Shown here piece by piece: positions 24,533-38,512 of a stretch of 64,000 nt of DNA. How positions within the stretch are numbered: the stretch's first letter is position 1; each line of letters opens with the position of its first letter. The DNA lies in assembly GCA_003993805.1 (NCBI GenBank), contig RSEF01000004.1:24277841-24341840 (forward strand). Reading direction: 5' to 3'. The notes under the pieces were generated by a model, which saw only the letters and a program-made list of their open reading frames with translations, made no database searches and was not told the DNA's origin. The position numbers were made by a program, and so were the translations under genes. The DNA is from Himantopus leucocephalus. Taxonomy: Eukaryota > Chordata > Aves > Charadriiformes > Recurvirostridae.

Positions 24533-27500
24533 CAGGAAGAGCGAGAAAGACTCAAGCACAAGTATTTCTGTGTTGCAAATATAAAATTATTTGTCTGAGC
24601 CCACACTGGAAACCAATAATACCAGCCTTGGCTCCAGAACTCCAAGCTCCTAGCTGTGTGATCAACCCTTTTAGGCCACATTAACTCAGTTTTTAAACTA
24701 GAAAAGACTGCCTTCAAGTGCTGCAAAATTGAATCAATCACTGATTGACTAGTAAGAAGGTACTGATTTATAGTGTGCCTGAACTGACCTGAAGTAAGTG
24801 ACAGCTCTGGCTAGAAGAGAGGATCAGTGAATCCAAAGATTAAATTCTGTTTCAACAGAAACAACCTAACAGATACTGTCCACAAGCAAGTAGGTATTTA
24901 GAAAGCTCAGGCTGTGATTCTGTGAATTACTCAAGAAAAAAAAATAATGTCAGAATCTGGAATATCAAAATAATAATATTAAAAGTTGGAAGCAGACTCT
25001 ATTCAAACTTTTTCATTTTTGGTTAAATTCTTTCAAGGTAAATTGATTTTTAGACTTTATATTGTTATGTTACTACAGAATAGGAAGGTATCTGAAATAG
25101 TTTATTTCCAGACTGTGCTTCCATACAGTGGGAAATTTATTTAAAGCTAAATACGAGACCGCTAGCTTTCGTATTCCCATTTAAATCAACAAGAAACCTC
25201 ACACCGACTTCGATGGGTTTCAACATTTTTCCCATTTTGCATTTCCTCTTTTGGCTACATTCATGAAAAGAGGCAACGGGGTGGGGGAAAGGGGCAGAGA
25301 CTGAGAACGTACCAGAGAAGCTGTCAGCTCCGTGAAAGGTTTTCACTTGTTTTTCATACACATTTGTCTTACAGAAACTAAACTTTATTACTATCATCTG
25401 AATAGATAAGGATATCTATGTATTACAATATTCTTAGAGCTTATATGGACAGGGCCAGTCACACCAAGTCAGGTAACGGTCGTTATGTCAGGGTCTCACT
25501 CAAGGACCAGTAATGAGCAACACGTTTTAAGTATTTGTATCTAGTATCCCAGTTACTAGACAGCATGATACAAGATTCAGTAGAGGAGACGCCTTACACG
25601 GAGTTAGTCAGCAAGTCACCAAAGAGATGGAGGAGAAAGGTTCTACCCTTCACTGAGACAAGGAGTAATTAAATAGTCAATTAAATATAGGAAATCATAA
25701 CTTGGATCTCAAAAAAAATAAAGCATTGTCTATTTTAATTAAGATGACTGCTCACACTAACCCCTGGAAAAGAAAAATGAAGTCAATTATGGTTAAAAGG
25801 TTAAATTTGTCCGCATCTTTTGTTAGACTTCAGAAGAGAGAGCGGCCATAAACACTGGCGTATGTATGAAAATTCTCCAGTTAGTGCTATGGGAAGAATC
25901 AAGAACACAAGAAGAGGGAACATTTGACCACCACCACAGCAAGCAAGACTCCAGCACATCATATACACAAACCTTTCCAGTTTAACCTTTATAAATGTAC
26001 AAGGTTCCTCTCACTTCTCCATCTGTGATTTCACTATTTTGAATTTTGTAGATAAACGACTCTTTGGATTTTGCTTACCTGTTTTGAATTAAGCATGATC
26101 TCAAGTTATCTGGAGAGAAACAAGCATTTCTCTCTCAGTACAGCAAACCTGTTGAGCGAGGGCAGCCGTGACCTGGCAGTAAGTGCCCTAGCTCAGCTGC
26201 AAGTTTTCCAGGGCATGCAAGGGCTAAACACACTCCCCAGCTGAAGCTGCCAAGGTCGGGAGACTGCTCCCAACCTGAGGATCAGGATGAACAGAAAACT
26301 GTTGGTAACATAGAGGTTCTCTATTACACAAAAAACATTGGAGAGCACATTTGACTCCTGAGCATCCCCAGGGAATTTATTACACGTATCCAGCATCTTG
26401 CTGAAATAAAGTATTAACAGTGGTTTCCTGAAAAGCAAACATGACTCCCCAACCTCTTCAGACTTTTTTTGTACTTCTCTCATGCTATTTTCCTACTGGA
26501 AACCCCACTTCATTAAGTGAACCAAAGCCATCATCGTCCCTTATTCAAGTATCTTCACAAATTGTTCTTGCTCTCACGGCGTCTATCAAGCATAATGTTA
26601 ATGATTACAGGGAGACCAAGTTTATCTTTTGGTCTTCAAGTAGTTCATCATTCAAACTTTGTACTATTGGAGTATAGTTAAATGTTATCTGAAGTCCAAA
26701 GTTGTCTAATTTACTTCCTTTTCTCTCTCTTCTTTCTTTATAAATGGTTTTCTCTTAGAAAAACACAAGCTTTTATAGATTAGGCTTCCCTTTTTAAAAC
26801 TAAATACAGTATCTTATACTCTGGGTAACGCTCAAAGGCATAGAAAATAGTCCAAATTTTGCCTTCCAGAAAAAAGGGAGTTAAAAATCACATTTATTTT
26901 ATATTTTTGGCCCTGGATTCTTCTAGAGGTCAAATATTTCACCCCTTCCACAAAGTGGTTGCAATAAGCTAGACACTAGCAATGGCAAAGTTTTCACGTG
27001 TCCCCCCTCCCCTCAGTCCATCTTAAGTCAAGCTTTCCTAACAACAGCTTTTTGTGAGAATGAAGACATTTTGGGATGTGTACTACTTCTGCTGGTTAGG
27101 ACTGATCTTCCATAGCAGGAAACAATCTAAATTATTAAGCTCTTAAACTGCCTCATACAAGCTAATTTTTCTGTCACAGCTTTCAGTAAAAAATTAAGTC
27201 TCCCCTCCCACTCCAAACTATGGAAAAATGTAACATATATCCCATTCAGATACATCAGTAGATCACAATCTACACTTTTCACAAATACTCATGGACTCTA
27301 ACACACCAATTATGACATAACAAATACTTTCTGCTTCTCTCTTCATTTTTCTTCTCCAAAATTTTCCAACATCTTTCCAATGACTGCATTTACCCCACAC
27401 TCTCAGTTGCAGTAAGCCACAACGCTCCCCAGAGCTAAACTTCTTCCAGCCCGCACAGAATTCGTGTAAGGAGTTCAAACTCAGCTCCCAACCTTTCAAG

Positions 27501-27897
27501 CACTCAACACCAACCTGCTCTGTTGTTCAGCAATCTGCGCTTCCCTCAAGGCTGCATGTAGAAAAAAAAGCTACATTCATAACCCTTTCTTGCAGAAGCA
27601 GATGTCATGCCACCTCAAAGCAGAGAGGATTACATCAACTGTACGACTCTCCACTGAAGAGCATATGTACAGATAACTCAAAATATTGTGATACAGATTT
27701 TAGGTAGATCAAGAGCAACTGTGAGGATGGGAAGGAACAAAAAACCTTAATACCTTCTTTTCCATTCTGGTAACAGGGTTTTTTTTCTTGAACTTACTTT
27801 CTTAGTACTGCTCTATGACTAACAAATGAGAATCTACCCCAATCTTCCACAAAACCATGCAAATCATACAAAACATTGCATAAAAATGCAAAAATAG

Positions 27898-27933
27898 TCT
27901 AACAAATAAAAACAATCTAACAAATAAAAACAA
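27898..27933 (+). repeat. Perfect 18-base tandem duplication
   Basis: The unit tctaacaaataaaaacaa occurs twice in direct succession, followed by a partial continuation (taacaac). It is probably a slippage product in A-rich DNA. Confidence 0.9.
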
Positions 27934-28070
27934 TAACAACTTCCTCACAGTTACAGCATAGTCATTCTAAGTTCAACTACATTTACTTTCATTTCACGCA
28001 AGAAAATGCCACCTGGAGAAGCCTGAATACTCCCTTCGACACTGATGGCACATGGGCTACTGTGATATAC

Positions 28071-28514
28071 ATAGAATCATAGAACTATTTAGGTTGGAAA
28101 AGACCTTTACGATCATTGAGTCCAACCGTTAATCTAGCACTGCCAAGTCCACCACCAAACCATGTTCCTCAGTGCTATATCTACACAGGTTTTAAATACC
28201 TCCAGGGATGGTGACTCAATCACTTCCCTGGGCAGCCTGTTCCAATGCTTGATAATGCTTTCAGTGAAGAAATTTTTCATTATATACAATCTAAACCTCC
28301 CCTGGCATAACTTGAGGCTGTTTCCTCTTGTCCTATTGCTTGTTACTTGGGAGAAGAGACCGACCCCCACCTGTCTACAACCTCCATTTGGGTAGCTGTA
28401 GAGAGTGATAAGTTCTCCCCTCAGCCTCCTTTTCTTCAGGCTAAACCACCCAAGTTCTCTCAGCTGCTCCTCACAAGACTTGTGCTCCGGACCCCTCACC
28501 AGTTTTGTTGCCCT
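28071..28514 (-). mobile_element. CR1 LINE 3' end, cut by scaffold gap
   Basis: Antisense CR1 with its 3' end at 28071 (atagaatcatagaac, then aggttggaaaagacc). The minus-strand frame ends at 28134 and encodes the CR1 ORF2 C-terminus with [26 protein letters not shown] and [17 protein letters not shown], uninterrupted as far as the gap. The 5' direction runs into the run of N at 28515. Sequence just before the gap (28438-28514) corresponds to the same part of CR1 that reappears after the gap, so the two sides are different copies or a complex insertion. Confidence 0.95.
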
Positions 28515-29514
28515 NNNNNNNNNNNNNNNNNNNNNNNNNNNNNNNNNNNNNNNNNNNNNNNNNNNNNNNNNNNNNNNNNNNNNNNNNNNNNNNNNNNNNN
28601 NNNNNNNNNNNNNNNNNNNNNNNNNNNNNNNNNNNNNNNNNNNNNNNNNNNNNNNNNNNNNNNNNNNNNNNNNNNNNNNNNNNNNNNNNNNNNNNNNNNN
28701 NNNNNNNNNNNNNNNNNNNNNNNNNNNNNNNNNNNNNNNNNNNNNNNNNNNNNNNNNNNNNNNNNNNNNNNNNNNNNNNNNNNNNNNNNNNNNNNNNNNN
28801 NNNNNNNNNNNNNNNNNNNNNNNNNNNNNNNNNNNNNNNNNNNNNNNNNNNNNNNNNNNNNNNNNNNNNNNNNNNNNNNNNNNNNNNNNNNNNNNNNNNN
28901 NNNNNNNNNNNNNNNNNNNNNNNNNNNNNNNNNNNNNNNNNNNNNNNNNNNNNNNNNNNNNNNNNNNNNNNNNNNNNNNNNNNNNNNNNNNNNNNNNNNN
29001 NNNNNNNNNNNNNNNNNNNNNNNNNNNNNNNNNNNNNNNNNNNNNNNNNNNNNNNNNNNNNNNNNNNNNNNNNNNNNNNNNNNNNNNNNNNNNNNNNNNN
29101 NNNNNNNNNNNNNNNNNNNNNNNNNNNNNNNNNNNNNNNNNNNNNNNNNNNNNNNNNNNNNNNNNNNNNNNNNNNNNNNNNNNNNNNNNNNNNNNNNNNN
29201 NNNNNNNNNNNNNNNNNNNNNNNNNNNNNNNNNNNNNNNNNNNNNNNNNNNNNNNNNNNNNNNNNNNNNNNNNNNNNNNNNNNNNNNNNNNNNNNNNNNN
29301 NNNNNNNNNNNNNNNNNNNNNNNNNNNNNNNNNNNNNNNNNNNNNNNNNNNNNNNNNNNNNNNNNNNNNNNNNNNNNNNNNNNNNNNNNNNNNNNNNNNN
29401 NNNNNNNNNNNNNNNNNNNNNNNNNNNNNNNNNNNNNNNNNNNNNNNNNNNNNNNNNNNNNNNNNNNNNNNNNNNNNNNNNNNNNNNNNNNNNNNNNNNN
29501 NNNNNNNNNNNNNN
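28515..29514. other. Assembly gap, exactly 1000 N
   Basis: The gap is exactly 1000 N, the same size as the second gap at 56113-57112, which points to a fixed placeholder length rather than a measured distance. Long open frames spanning it are artefacts of translating N. Confidence 0.98.
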
Positions 29515-29622
29515 AGGCTGAACAACCCCAACTCTCTCAGCCTGTCTTCACAGGAGACGCACTCCAGCCCTCTGATAATTTTTGTGTCGCTGCTCTGGAC
29601 TCAGTCCAACAGGTTCATTTGA
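29515..29622 (-). mobile_element. CR1 LINE fragment after the gap
   Basis: The plus strand reads as antisense CR1 (aggctgaacaaccccaactc, ctccagccctctgat, tctggactcagtccaac), the segment just upstream of the ORF2 C-terminal part seen before the gap. It is clearly diverged from the matching bases at 28438-28514, so it is not the same copy resequenced. Its 3' part is hidden in the gap, and similarity ends near 29622. Confidence 0.85.
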
Positions 29623-31236
29623 ATTTGTTCTCCATGCTTACAGAGAACATCATGAAAATAATTCTGATTATAATGACAGAGTAGTGATGTCACTGGCAAT
29701 GTTTTGATGGAGAAACCTTCCCATATTAATTAATTAATTTATTCTTCCATTTTTATTTTGGATGTAAAGGAAAAAAGATTTGATTTGAAAAACGATCTAG
29801 TACTGAAAGAAGTAAGTAGAGTACATTTGCCCTGAAAGAAACATTTATTTAGTGGTTTCTATGGGGTGGAGGGTTTTTTTTTTGTCTAATATTCTCCTGC
29901 CTGTGCGATGTGTATATTCATAGTGATCTTTTCTAACTCTTGTTTATACTTGCTGTTTGACTGTAAAGCTTCTAGCGTTGAAGGGTGCACCAGAACAGAT
30001 TGCTACATCTTTCATAGTCCCATGACAGAGAGGTGTTCCACTCAACTTGCTCAAAGCCACAAAACGTATTAAAGGAAAAAGTTTCCCAATTTCAACAGAT
30101 AGTGTGTACACGAGTCCTGGCTGTAGAATTCCCCTACCCTGCCTTCTTTTCTAACTGTATGAGGTTTCTTGGTTTGGCCTTCCTTTATGTTACAAGCTTT
30201 GTTACAGAGGGATATATTTCAAGAAATAAAACCTCCCCAATAACACCCCTTCCCATGAACCCTAGTGAGGCTGAGTGGAAAAGTACAATGAAGTGCCAAT
30301 GCAAATATTGTTTGAAAGGTGGGACTCACAAAAGACTGAAATATCAATCTGTAGCAAGACTTATAAACCAAATTTTTTATGTAATCATTTCTTTTGGTAC
30401 TTCATTTTAAGTACCACCCCTAAAGGATCAGCTTCCTCTACCTTTAGTCTCATTTGAGTATTTCAATATCAGTGTGGACATTAATAAAAAACCAAACAAC
30501 TGTTGTTAGTTACAATAATGACCCACTTGTAACTGCTCCTGTTTTATCCTTTCAATGAATAAAGTAAGGCCGGAGCTTTTTAATTTCTCCCACTTCAGAG
30601 AGCGGACAAGCAAATATCACTTTACTGGCAAGCCAAAGAAAGGAGTAGACCCCAGGTTGATGTTATAGCATATAGGGCCTGAGCATTCAACAGTAAGCAC
30701 ATGCAAATGTATAGCTCCAGGAAAGATGTAAGTGGGAGCTAAGATACTATGGATACTAGTCCTGCTAAACGGTGAGTGACATAGTCACTCATTTGGGATA
30801 ATATTTTAACCACTACCAAAGTTGTTCATCCTCTCTTTTTCCTTGTTTGTCCCATCCTTTTTAAGCACAAGTATACGTAAGCCAAAGCCCGTAATTTGCC
30901 TACCTTTCAATGTGGGAAATACTATTTATAGGTTCTGCTGACTAAGTTGGCTTTGTTTATTTAAAAAAAAAAACCAACAACACAAAAAAAGGTAACCTCA
31001 TGTTTGTGTTTTGTAGCATTGCCCAGAGTTGTGTGTATATGTAACTAATAACCATAATTAAATGATGAAGGAAATGCTGCATGCAGTGTTAGTTGATGCA
31101 CAGTAATTATTATGCAAAGTCTACAGTATGTATTTCTGCAGATTCTTTTCTTAGACTCTCATAACACACTGGGTCAGTTAGATTTTTCTTTTTTAAAGTA
31201 ATTTTCTACTTAATTTTGCAGTTCTACTGCTTTTTT

Positions 31237-31258
31237 TATATATATATATATATATATA
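31237..31258 (+). repeat. (TA)n microsatellite
   Basis: A run of eleven TA dinucleotides after seven T, followed by cacac. Confidence 0.95.
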
Positions 31259-33960
31259 CACACTAAAAATGTTTTAAGCTTCTCAGCTGCATACGGGAAC
31301 TTTCCACTAACAAAGCATGTTATAATAAGTAATGTAAATGCCTTTATCCTGATTTCCTTTTTCTACTGCTAATGATTCTAAGCCATAATACTCAAATGCT
31401 TAATAAAATGAAATAGGGCATGTGAATGAATGCAGTTTCCTAAAATATTTCTCGAGTAACTCTCTGACTAGGAAAAACATGAGAGGATTTATAATGTTTA
31501 AACTTGAAAATGAGACTTGATTTTCATATTGTGCTAGTAGAATGCTGATGCTTCAATCACAGTGCAGCAAACAAATCTGAGAAATCATCTGAGTGGATGT
31601 TGATGTGCAATTTATTGTGTCTGCTGGCTGCAGAACAAAGTTATATACACAAAGGGATTTAGATGTATCGGTACATGCATTTGGGGCCTGAAATCATACT
31701 TGGCTACTTTCTAGTGTCAGCGGGCCTGAGTTCCTGGCTGTGTCCATCACCAGGCTGCTCAGCTGCCCTCCACCACCCACCAGCAAAGAGGTCTGTATTT
31801 CTCAGGCCAAATCCATATGGCCTCAGTAGCCTGAGACTAGTAGATGGGTCCTGTTTTGTTTCTAGTGGATACCTTTGTTCTGTGTGACTTAAATTCTTCA
31901 GTAATTACTTGTGTGCAGGTGTTTTATGTAAGACTGTCAACAAAGCTGACAAGAGGGAGGTAGCTCAGGCATTTTTGGAGGGGGCGGGAGAGGGGGACCT
32001 GATAGCTGTATTCAATTCAAAAATTCTGGGGACAGGATTTCCAGAAGGATTAAGAATTATACTTCATCGTGACTCTGAAATATCCAGACTGTTCAGGCAT
32101 TGCAGCTATCCAGGTTTTCAGTCTGCCCATTCCTGCCCATTCTGGCCTTCTGAAAGCTTAGGCAGTGGCAGCCAGACCATAAAGTTGGTGCTAAACTGAG
32201 TTCTTGTTGTGGATAAGGCTTCAAAGGCATCTCTAGTTTGTCTTTGTTTACTGTTGTTCAAATTGTATGTAAAATAGCTCCAGCTGTTGAAGCACACTTC
32301 TAATTGATTAGCTATATTTACAAAAAGGACTCCAGAATAAAATGTTAGAATTCTGTTCCTTTTTACTCTCTTGCGGACAGTAAATAGGACTAGAAAGACT
32401 ACCTACACAGGTAAGCTTTACCATGCCACAGGGGACTGGGCTGAAGTCTGGGCTGCAACAGTCTCTACTACTAAACTCACGTTTCTTTAAGCGTGTGTTG
32501 CCTCGTCACTTCCAAACTCATTTGCCAGAGCTAAATTTGTAAGCCAACTAGCATTTGGAATATTAGTGTTTAATTACCACTTATTTTACTAAGAATTTAA
32601 TACACAGTAATACATAGAAACCTATGATGAAGAGTAGTTATTCTGTGCTCACCTAGCTTTTTGACACCAAAACTGCATTTCTGAGCCATATACTCTTTCC
32701 TAAGCAAAACAGAAATTAATTTTAAAATTTGTAGTGGAACTTTCACCATAGCTGCATTTCCCAAAAAGCACAGGTGTTGACTTCAGTATGCAGAAATAAC
32801 TGACTTGTCAAGTACGTTTCTCTGGAGGAATGCATAGTATCATCTGAGGTGTTCTGGCCAAATGAACACTGCCTTTACAGACTTATTCAAGCCCCTGCCC
32901 TTCTCTTTGTAGGCTGGGAAGGAAACAGGCAGAAGAAATCTGCACCTGGCTTACATTATACTGATTTCTAAACATGGAAAAGGACTAATTTACATCATCT
33001 TTGAAAACACCAGTTCCTGCCAATGGCTCAACGCAACGGTGACCGACCCACTACAAAATCTTCGTTTCTGTCAGCTAAGTAATTTTTTTTTCTTATGTTA
33101 AATTGGTCCTTTTTATTTTTTCCTAGCTTTGCAGATTATACTAGGTGGAAACAGAACTTCAGAAAACTGGGATAAACTTACTTACATTTTAAGTACAATA
33201 TTATTATCAGATATGGCTACTTATCTTCTAAGAATGACAGAAGCCGTGTTAAACATAAAATAGACTTTCCAGATATTTTTGAGTTGTGTGATGAGTCTTC
33301 TGGGAAATTGGGTCAGTAGTAATTATAGCAGCATGGTTAAATTTTACTTTCCTGTTTTCTTTTCTACTACTGAAACAAAGGAGGAATAATTTTATTTGAA
33401 AAACCAACTACAGGGCCTCTCTTTTGTAACAAGGTAACAAGATTTCCTAGTTACCTTTCAAAACTGAGAGGGTTTACTCAGCATATACCTTGTTCTTATT
33501 GCTACAGCTAGTACAGTAAAAAATGCTGGCATGCCACAAAACATTTAGTGCCATAAGTAAATATTCATATTATCACACTTCTCAGCTAGTCCATGGCTGA
33601 AAGAAACACTGTAAGTGAAAAGCAGCAGCAAAAGAAAGACAGAAGTGAGGTTAACTTGGGGCGGGGGGGGGAACCCAACACTGAAGAACAAGCATTCACT
33701 GAAAAAACTGACGAACAAGTGTTGGCAACAGCCTGTACACCAATTCATAATGAAGTTGTTACATTTTAGAAGGCTGATGTTTAAGTACTTTTCCCCTGTC
33801 CCCCTCCCCCCACTCCTGCTCAAACCCCAGCAAAAGTTTGAAAAAGTCTGCTTTGAATGGTCAACAGGTTTGTGTAGGCTATATGGCACTACTCACACAG
33901 AGATAATTTCTGTGGACAATAGGTTACCCCTTGTTCTTCTGGTCAGAGAATAAAAAAAAG

Positions 33961-33992
33961 GCTGAACTAGTATAAAGCTGAAATGGTATATA
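33961..33992 (+). repeat. Imperfect 16-base tandem repeat
   Basis: Two adjacent 16-base units, gctgaactagtataaa and gctgaaatggtatata, followed by a weaker third start (gctgac). Confidence 0.6.
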
Positions 33993-34567
33993 GCTGACTT
34001 AACCTATTACTGCTCAAGCACAATCAATTCTGAGCAATGATTGCTTCAAAATATTGCTTTATTTTTTTTTTTTTAAATGGGCTAGTCTAGTTTCTACTGC
34101 ACAACAATCACAGAGATTACCTTTCTTGTGGGGCCCATTACTGAGGCTGGATTTGATAAGGAAGCTAGTAATAACTCTCCTGAGTACAGGAGACAATTTA
34201 CGTAGGGTTTTTTCCATCAGTACCTTATAGCACTGGATCTCCCTGAATGATAAGCTTACAATGCACTTGAGTCCTGACATTATAATGCATAGAGTACGAC
34301 CCCTGTCTCTAAATCAGATTTTCTAGGAATGGAAAAAATCCAGCAATGTTTCTTTACAGAGAGCACTCAAATGTGAGAAAGCTAGCCAAATGGAAAAGAT
34401 GCTTTTCCAGCTCCTGCTGTTGATTCCAGTTTGATATCATTACTTTGCCTTGCCTCGGAAAGGGTCATTTATTTTTGCCTTTTTAATAGAAGTCTTTTCT
34501 TCATTCTGCTTTTCCAAATACAAAAAGGAACAAACAGATCCTTTATCCTGCTACCCCTGTGACACAG

Positions 34568-34716
34568 CATTTGAACCTACCAGTTTGGAGTTCAGAAGTG
34601 CAATTTCTAGAGAACATGAGGAAGGACTAGAGAGAGCAGTACGGGCTGCCATCCCCCCGGAAGGGATTGCAGGGCTGCACAATCTAGGCTCACTGAGATC
34701 ATGGTCAGGCAATAAG
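34568..34716 (+). other. Candidate internal exon, unrecognised
   Basis: A 149-base segment is bounded by a pyrimidine-rich acceptor-like sequence ending in gtgacacag (AG at 34566-34567) and a donor-like site, aataag followed by gtatct. One frame is open throughout, beginning with two bases of a split codon and ending on a codon boundary. Its residues (SREHEEGLERAVRAAIPPEG around the middle) look more protein-like than nearby frames. I recognise no family. If real, it would join in frame to the candidate terminal exon at 38513, which starts on a codon boundary. Confidence 0.15.
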
Positions 34717-37700
34717 GTATCTCAGGAGAAAGCCACTAGTGCTTTTGTACAAAGCACACTAATCTTTACAAGATTTAAAGTGAACAACCCATTAATACTC
34801 TAGTTCTACTATAATGCATTTGTAGTCACTTTTTTCTAATCAGCCTAATAGTATTTTGTTCTTCCCCATATAAAGATGCATTACTGTTCCTAATGCAACT
34901 CCAGGCTTGTTTTCATCCCTTTTTCCTGAACCAGGTTTCACTAGATTGACTAGCTTACATTTCACAGTCAGATTTATATTGCCTCTTTTTTAAAAAAAAA
35001 ATTGTTTGCACCTTGTCAATTCAACAAACTGATAGGAATACATTTTTTTTTTGATTCAGATCCATACTATCTATATTTAGATTCCTTTTGGATTCACAGT
35101 TAAAAAAACAAAAAGCAAAAAAAAAAAAAGCAGCAAAGAAAATAACCCCAAAAAACTATCCTCTGTGAAGAGCTGCTGCAAAGAACACTCTTATTTGTTT
35201 GTGTATAGAAACAAACTTGTTTACTGCAAATCCATTGCCTGCAATTAATTTCTTTCATTTGCACAAACAAAAAAATAGAAATAGCTTTCCATCTACTGAG
35301 TAAACAGTTATTTGCAATTGTAAAATAAGGCCTGATCTTTAGTGCGCAATTTCACCTAGCCAGGGTTGTTCATGTTTTAAAAGCCTAGTTTTCCTACTTC
35401 TTGGTTAAATTCGTATTCCCAAGAAGAATTTCTAGGTGGTTCAGATGCAGCGTGTCCATTTTTTTTTAGCATGCCTTATCTAAATGCAGATAAGAGCTTC
35501 AGCTCCTATTCACAGAATGATCACATAGTGCCCCATTGTTTATTAAGATTTTTCAGCATCAAAAAAAAATAATTAAACAGTTCTGTGCCTTTTAAACCCA
35601 CCCCTTTTATTCTTTCCTTACCTACACTGCTTTCCATTCTTTTCTCTCCCAAGTTCCTGAAGTGGGATACAATCAGGTAGTTCTGGCACTGACACATTGG
35701 TTTGAACAGTCTTCCATTTTGAACTCTTTGCATCATATTTTAATAGTGCCAGTATACAGCAGAACTGCTTACTTTGATATCTGCATTAATTGTCTCTCTT
35801 GTTCCAATATCACTTGTTCTGATTCACCAGGAGCTTGCAGTGCACTGCAGAAGTGTTCTCGTCCAGCACAGGATGCAGGACTGTCCTCACAGCTTTCTGG
35901 GAGCTTCTCTTTGATCGTTCAGTCTCTTCTCTTCTGGTGGGTTTTGGCCAACGACGTCCATTGCTGTCTTGTGATTTCTCACACCTCTGCTTGCTACAGC
36001 TCCTTTTTCAGAAAGCTCTAAATTTGCTAATAATTTCCCAACTGCATCATCCCATTTCATAAGGGAATAAGTGCTAGTGTAGCAGCCAAGCTACAGACTC
36101 AGTTCTGGATTTTTCTTACGGGAGAGAAGCATCTCACAGCAGCTGGGCTACAGGAACATCACTTTAGAGCAAATCAGTATGAACTGTATGCAGAATTTTA
36201 TTAGAAAGCTACAGCTTTCTGAAAGTGTTAAGGAACCAACAGATCAGATCTCCCTTTATTTTTTTGTTTTGCTTTCTGTTTGATAGGCTACTAACTGTCT
36301 CCCACCCTTCACAGTGGTCACTGTAATTTTTTTCGTGAGCAGTAACAAAAGAAATGATTGTTGTCTGTACAAGGAGCACTTCCCTAGATGAAATTTGTAA
36401 AACTGAGAAACAAACCTAATCTTGATGAATAAATGACACATGCTATTTCTGACACCTTAAACAAAGTAAAGGCCCAGAGTTCCCTTTTCACAACTTTTTT
36501 TTGCCCCAGCTCTCTTATCTTCTTCTTGTCCTTATGCTGCTTTACAGAGTGCATCTACAGAAGGACAAGACATGCAGATGTGTGGGGAATCCATTTCAGC
36601 CTTATTTCAACCCTGCAAGATAACTATCCCTACAGAAGTCTCAAGTACATACAAAGTAATTAGCATTACAGTGTGGGGGCTCAAAAGAGGTCCAGTATTA
36701 ACATACCAATAAGAAAAACTGTTTTCCTATCATGTTTTAAAATTTAATACCTATTTAAAATTAAAAAAAAAACACTTCTTGCTCCATGCAAGAAAGGCAA
36801 CTTTTTCTTTCTTTTCAATAAAACCTAGAAACCTGTATGTAATACATCACATATTAAGATTAGATACTCCTCGTTCCCTGTAATCCTCAATTTTTAGGGA
36901 CTAAACACTTGAGGTTAAACAGAGAAAAAGATTTAGACAGCCATGCTCCACACTGCAGCACGTGTATTTTCTATGTTCTGCTACCGAATAAATTCTTCAT
37001 CCCTGACTGAAATCATGCTCATCCAAGCCAGCAAGCTGATTAAAATGGGAACTTCAAAAATCATCAGGTTAAGTAGGTAAAATACCCAACATAGCCAACA
37101 GTTAAATTCTCGCTCTTAGAAGATAATGCGCTTAACTCTTCTTAATGGGGAAAGAGGTTTGGGTTTTTTGTTTTGTTCCCCCTCCAGCTCCAATGAAGAA
37201 AAAGAACCAAGGTCAGCTCAGTCGCATAAAGAGGGAGGGAGGAAAATTAACACTACCAGTGAAACCACTAGTCTGATGTCCTGGACGCTGAAATTAATGG
37301 GGAAGATCTATTTTCTCCTTCTGCAAGATAGCCTTCACTGTGGGACCTTAAAAGTCTGCAAAAATAGACAGCACCTGAGATAGAGCTCTGAAGATGTAAT
37401 TTCTTCATGAACCAGAAATGACAGCTATTAAGATTTTTTTGGGATCTAGCTTTGGTTATGGCATTCTGATGCTTTGTCTAAAAAGGGATTTTTAATTTCT
37501 TGAAAGTTTGTTTACACTATTATTGTGTTCAATTTTACCGACAATTGCATTAATAGGAACCTGGGTATATATAAAAATACATGTTTAAAAAAACCCTTTT
37601 GTTTGCTTAAAACGAAAGGAAAAAGGAAGACTTACTCAGGTATCTAATGTGAGTGTGAAAAGGAATTTAGGTGTTTGAATGCAAAACTGAAATTTTTCAA

Positions 37701-38512
37701 AATCCTGTATTACTCTGCTCTATCCTGGAACTTAAAATGCCTCAGTCCTTAGCCCTCCTCTTCGAAGTTTTTGTCTGAATCTTGGCATCTGAATGTTTCC
37801 ATATGCATCTCATTTTCCTAAGGGCCAAGTTTCCCAAGGATAGGGGAAAGGAAGAAGAAAAAGAGCAAATTAGATGATAGCATATATACATTGAAGTCCA
37901 AGGCAGTAAAAACAGTAGAGATGTAAAAACAGTAACTAATGTGTTTAAGCAACCAGGAGTTAACGCACACTTTTATTTTTTACTAGCAAAGTTAAAAGGA
38001 TGACTAAAACTCTTCTGTAATTGAACACAGCCAAAAGCATTGCTATACTTACTGAGCCCTCTTGATTATTCCACATATGAGATGGCTTGGTATTCACAAA
38101 TTTTCCCTGAATCCAAGATCCTGGAAGTTTGATTTTGTGTCTGTGGTCAGACCATGGATATTGTTGTGCAAAAACGAGGATGGGGGAGGACATTCTCTGT
38201 TAATCCATTACAATGGAGTGTCTTTGCAACAGTGAATGGTAGATGCATAAGCCTGAGAAACAGTAAGCAACGGAAACAGAGTGATGAATTGCCATCCAGG
38301 AATGGTAATGGTGAGAGCTTCTAGTTTTCAGTTCCTGCTCCCTCCCAACACTAAATATATTACTTTAGCTACTATTTAATATGAAATGCTGACATAGTTT
38401 GGGATATTCTCCATTTGAGACAGATGACAACCAATAAGCTAGTAAATTGTCACATACCTTCTGATGATCACACTTGAGTTTACTGAACAATGAATTTTTT
38501 TCCACCCTGCAG
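34717..38512. other. AT-rich sequence without recognised genes
   Basis: Homopolymer A tracts (about 35101-35140) and chance frames. No transposable element or RNA gene was seen. Confidence 0.5.

Larger units (their letters stand above)
21290..28070. other. AT-rich sequence with simple repeats
   Basis: No gene, RNA or transposable element is recognised. Simple-sequence features are listed separately: a G/T-rich tract, a G-rich tract and an 18-base tandem duplication. Confidence 0.5.
29623..34567. other. AT-rich sequence without recognised genes
   Basis: Chance frames only. The longest, 125 codons at 30033-30410, starts at a GTG rather than an ATG and is rich in Phe, Ser, Lys and Cys. The span contains a (TA)n microsatellite (31237-31258) and a 16-base imperfect tandem repeat (33961-33992). 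No RNA gene was seen. Confidence 0.5.

Noticed and set aside
24648..24690. The word ctagctgtgtgatcaa as a MIR SINE core
   Set aside because: Only one short word matches, with no tRNA-like head and no tail.
28134..29684. Very long open frames (338-465 codons) on both strands
   Set aside because: They exist only because runs of N translate without stops. The real sequence at either end is CR1.
30033..30410. A 125-codon plus-strand frame as a gene
   Set aside because: It starts at GTG, has chance-like composition and no splice or poly(A) context. Frames of this size are expected in 64 kb.
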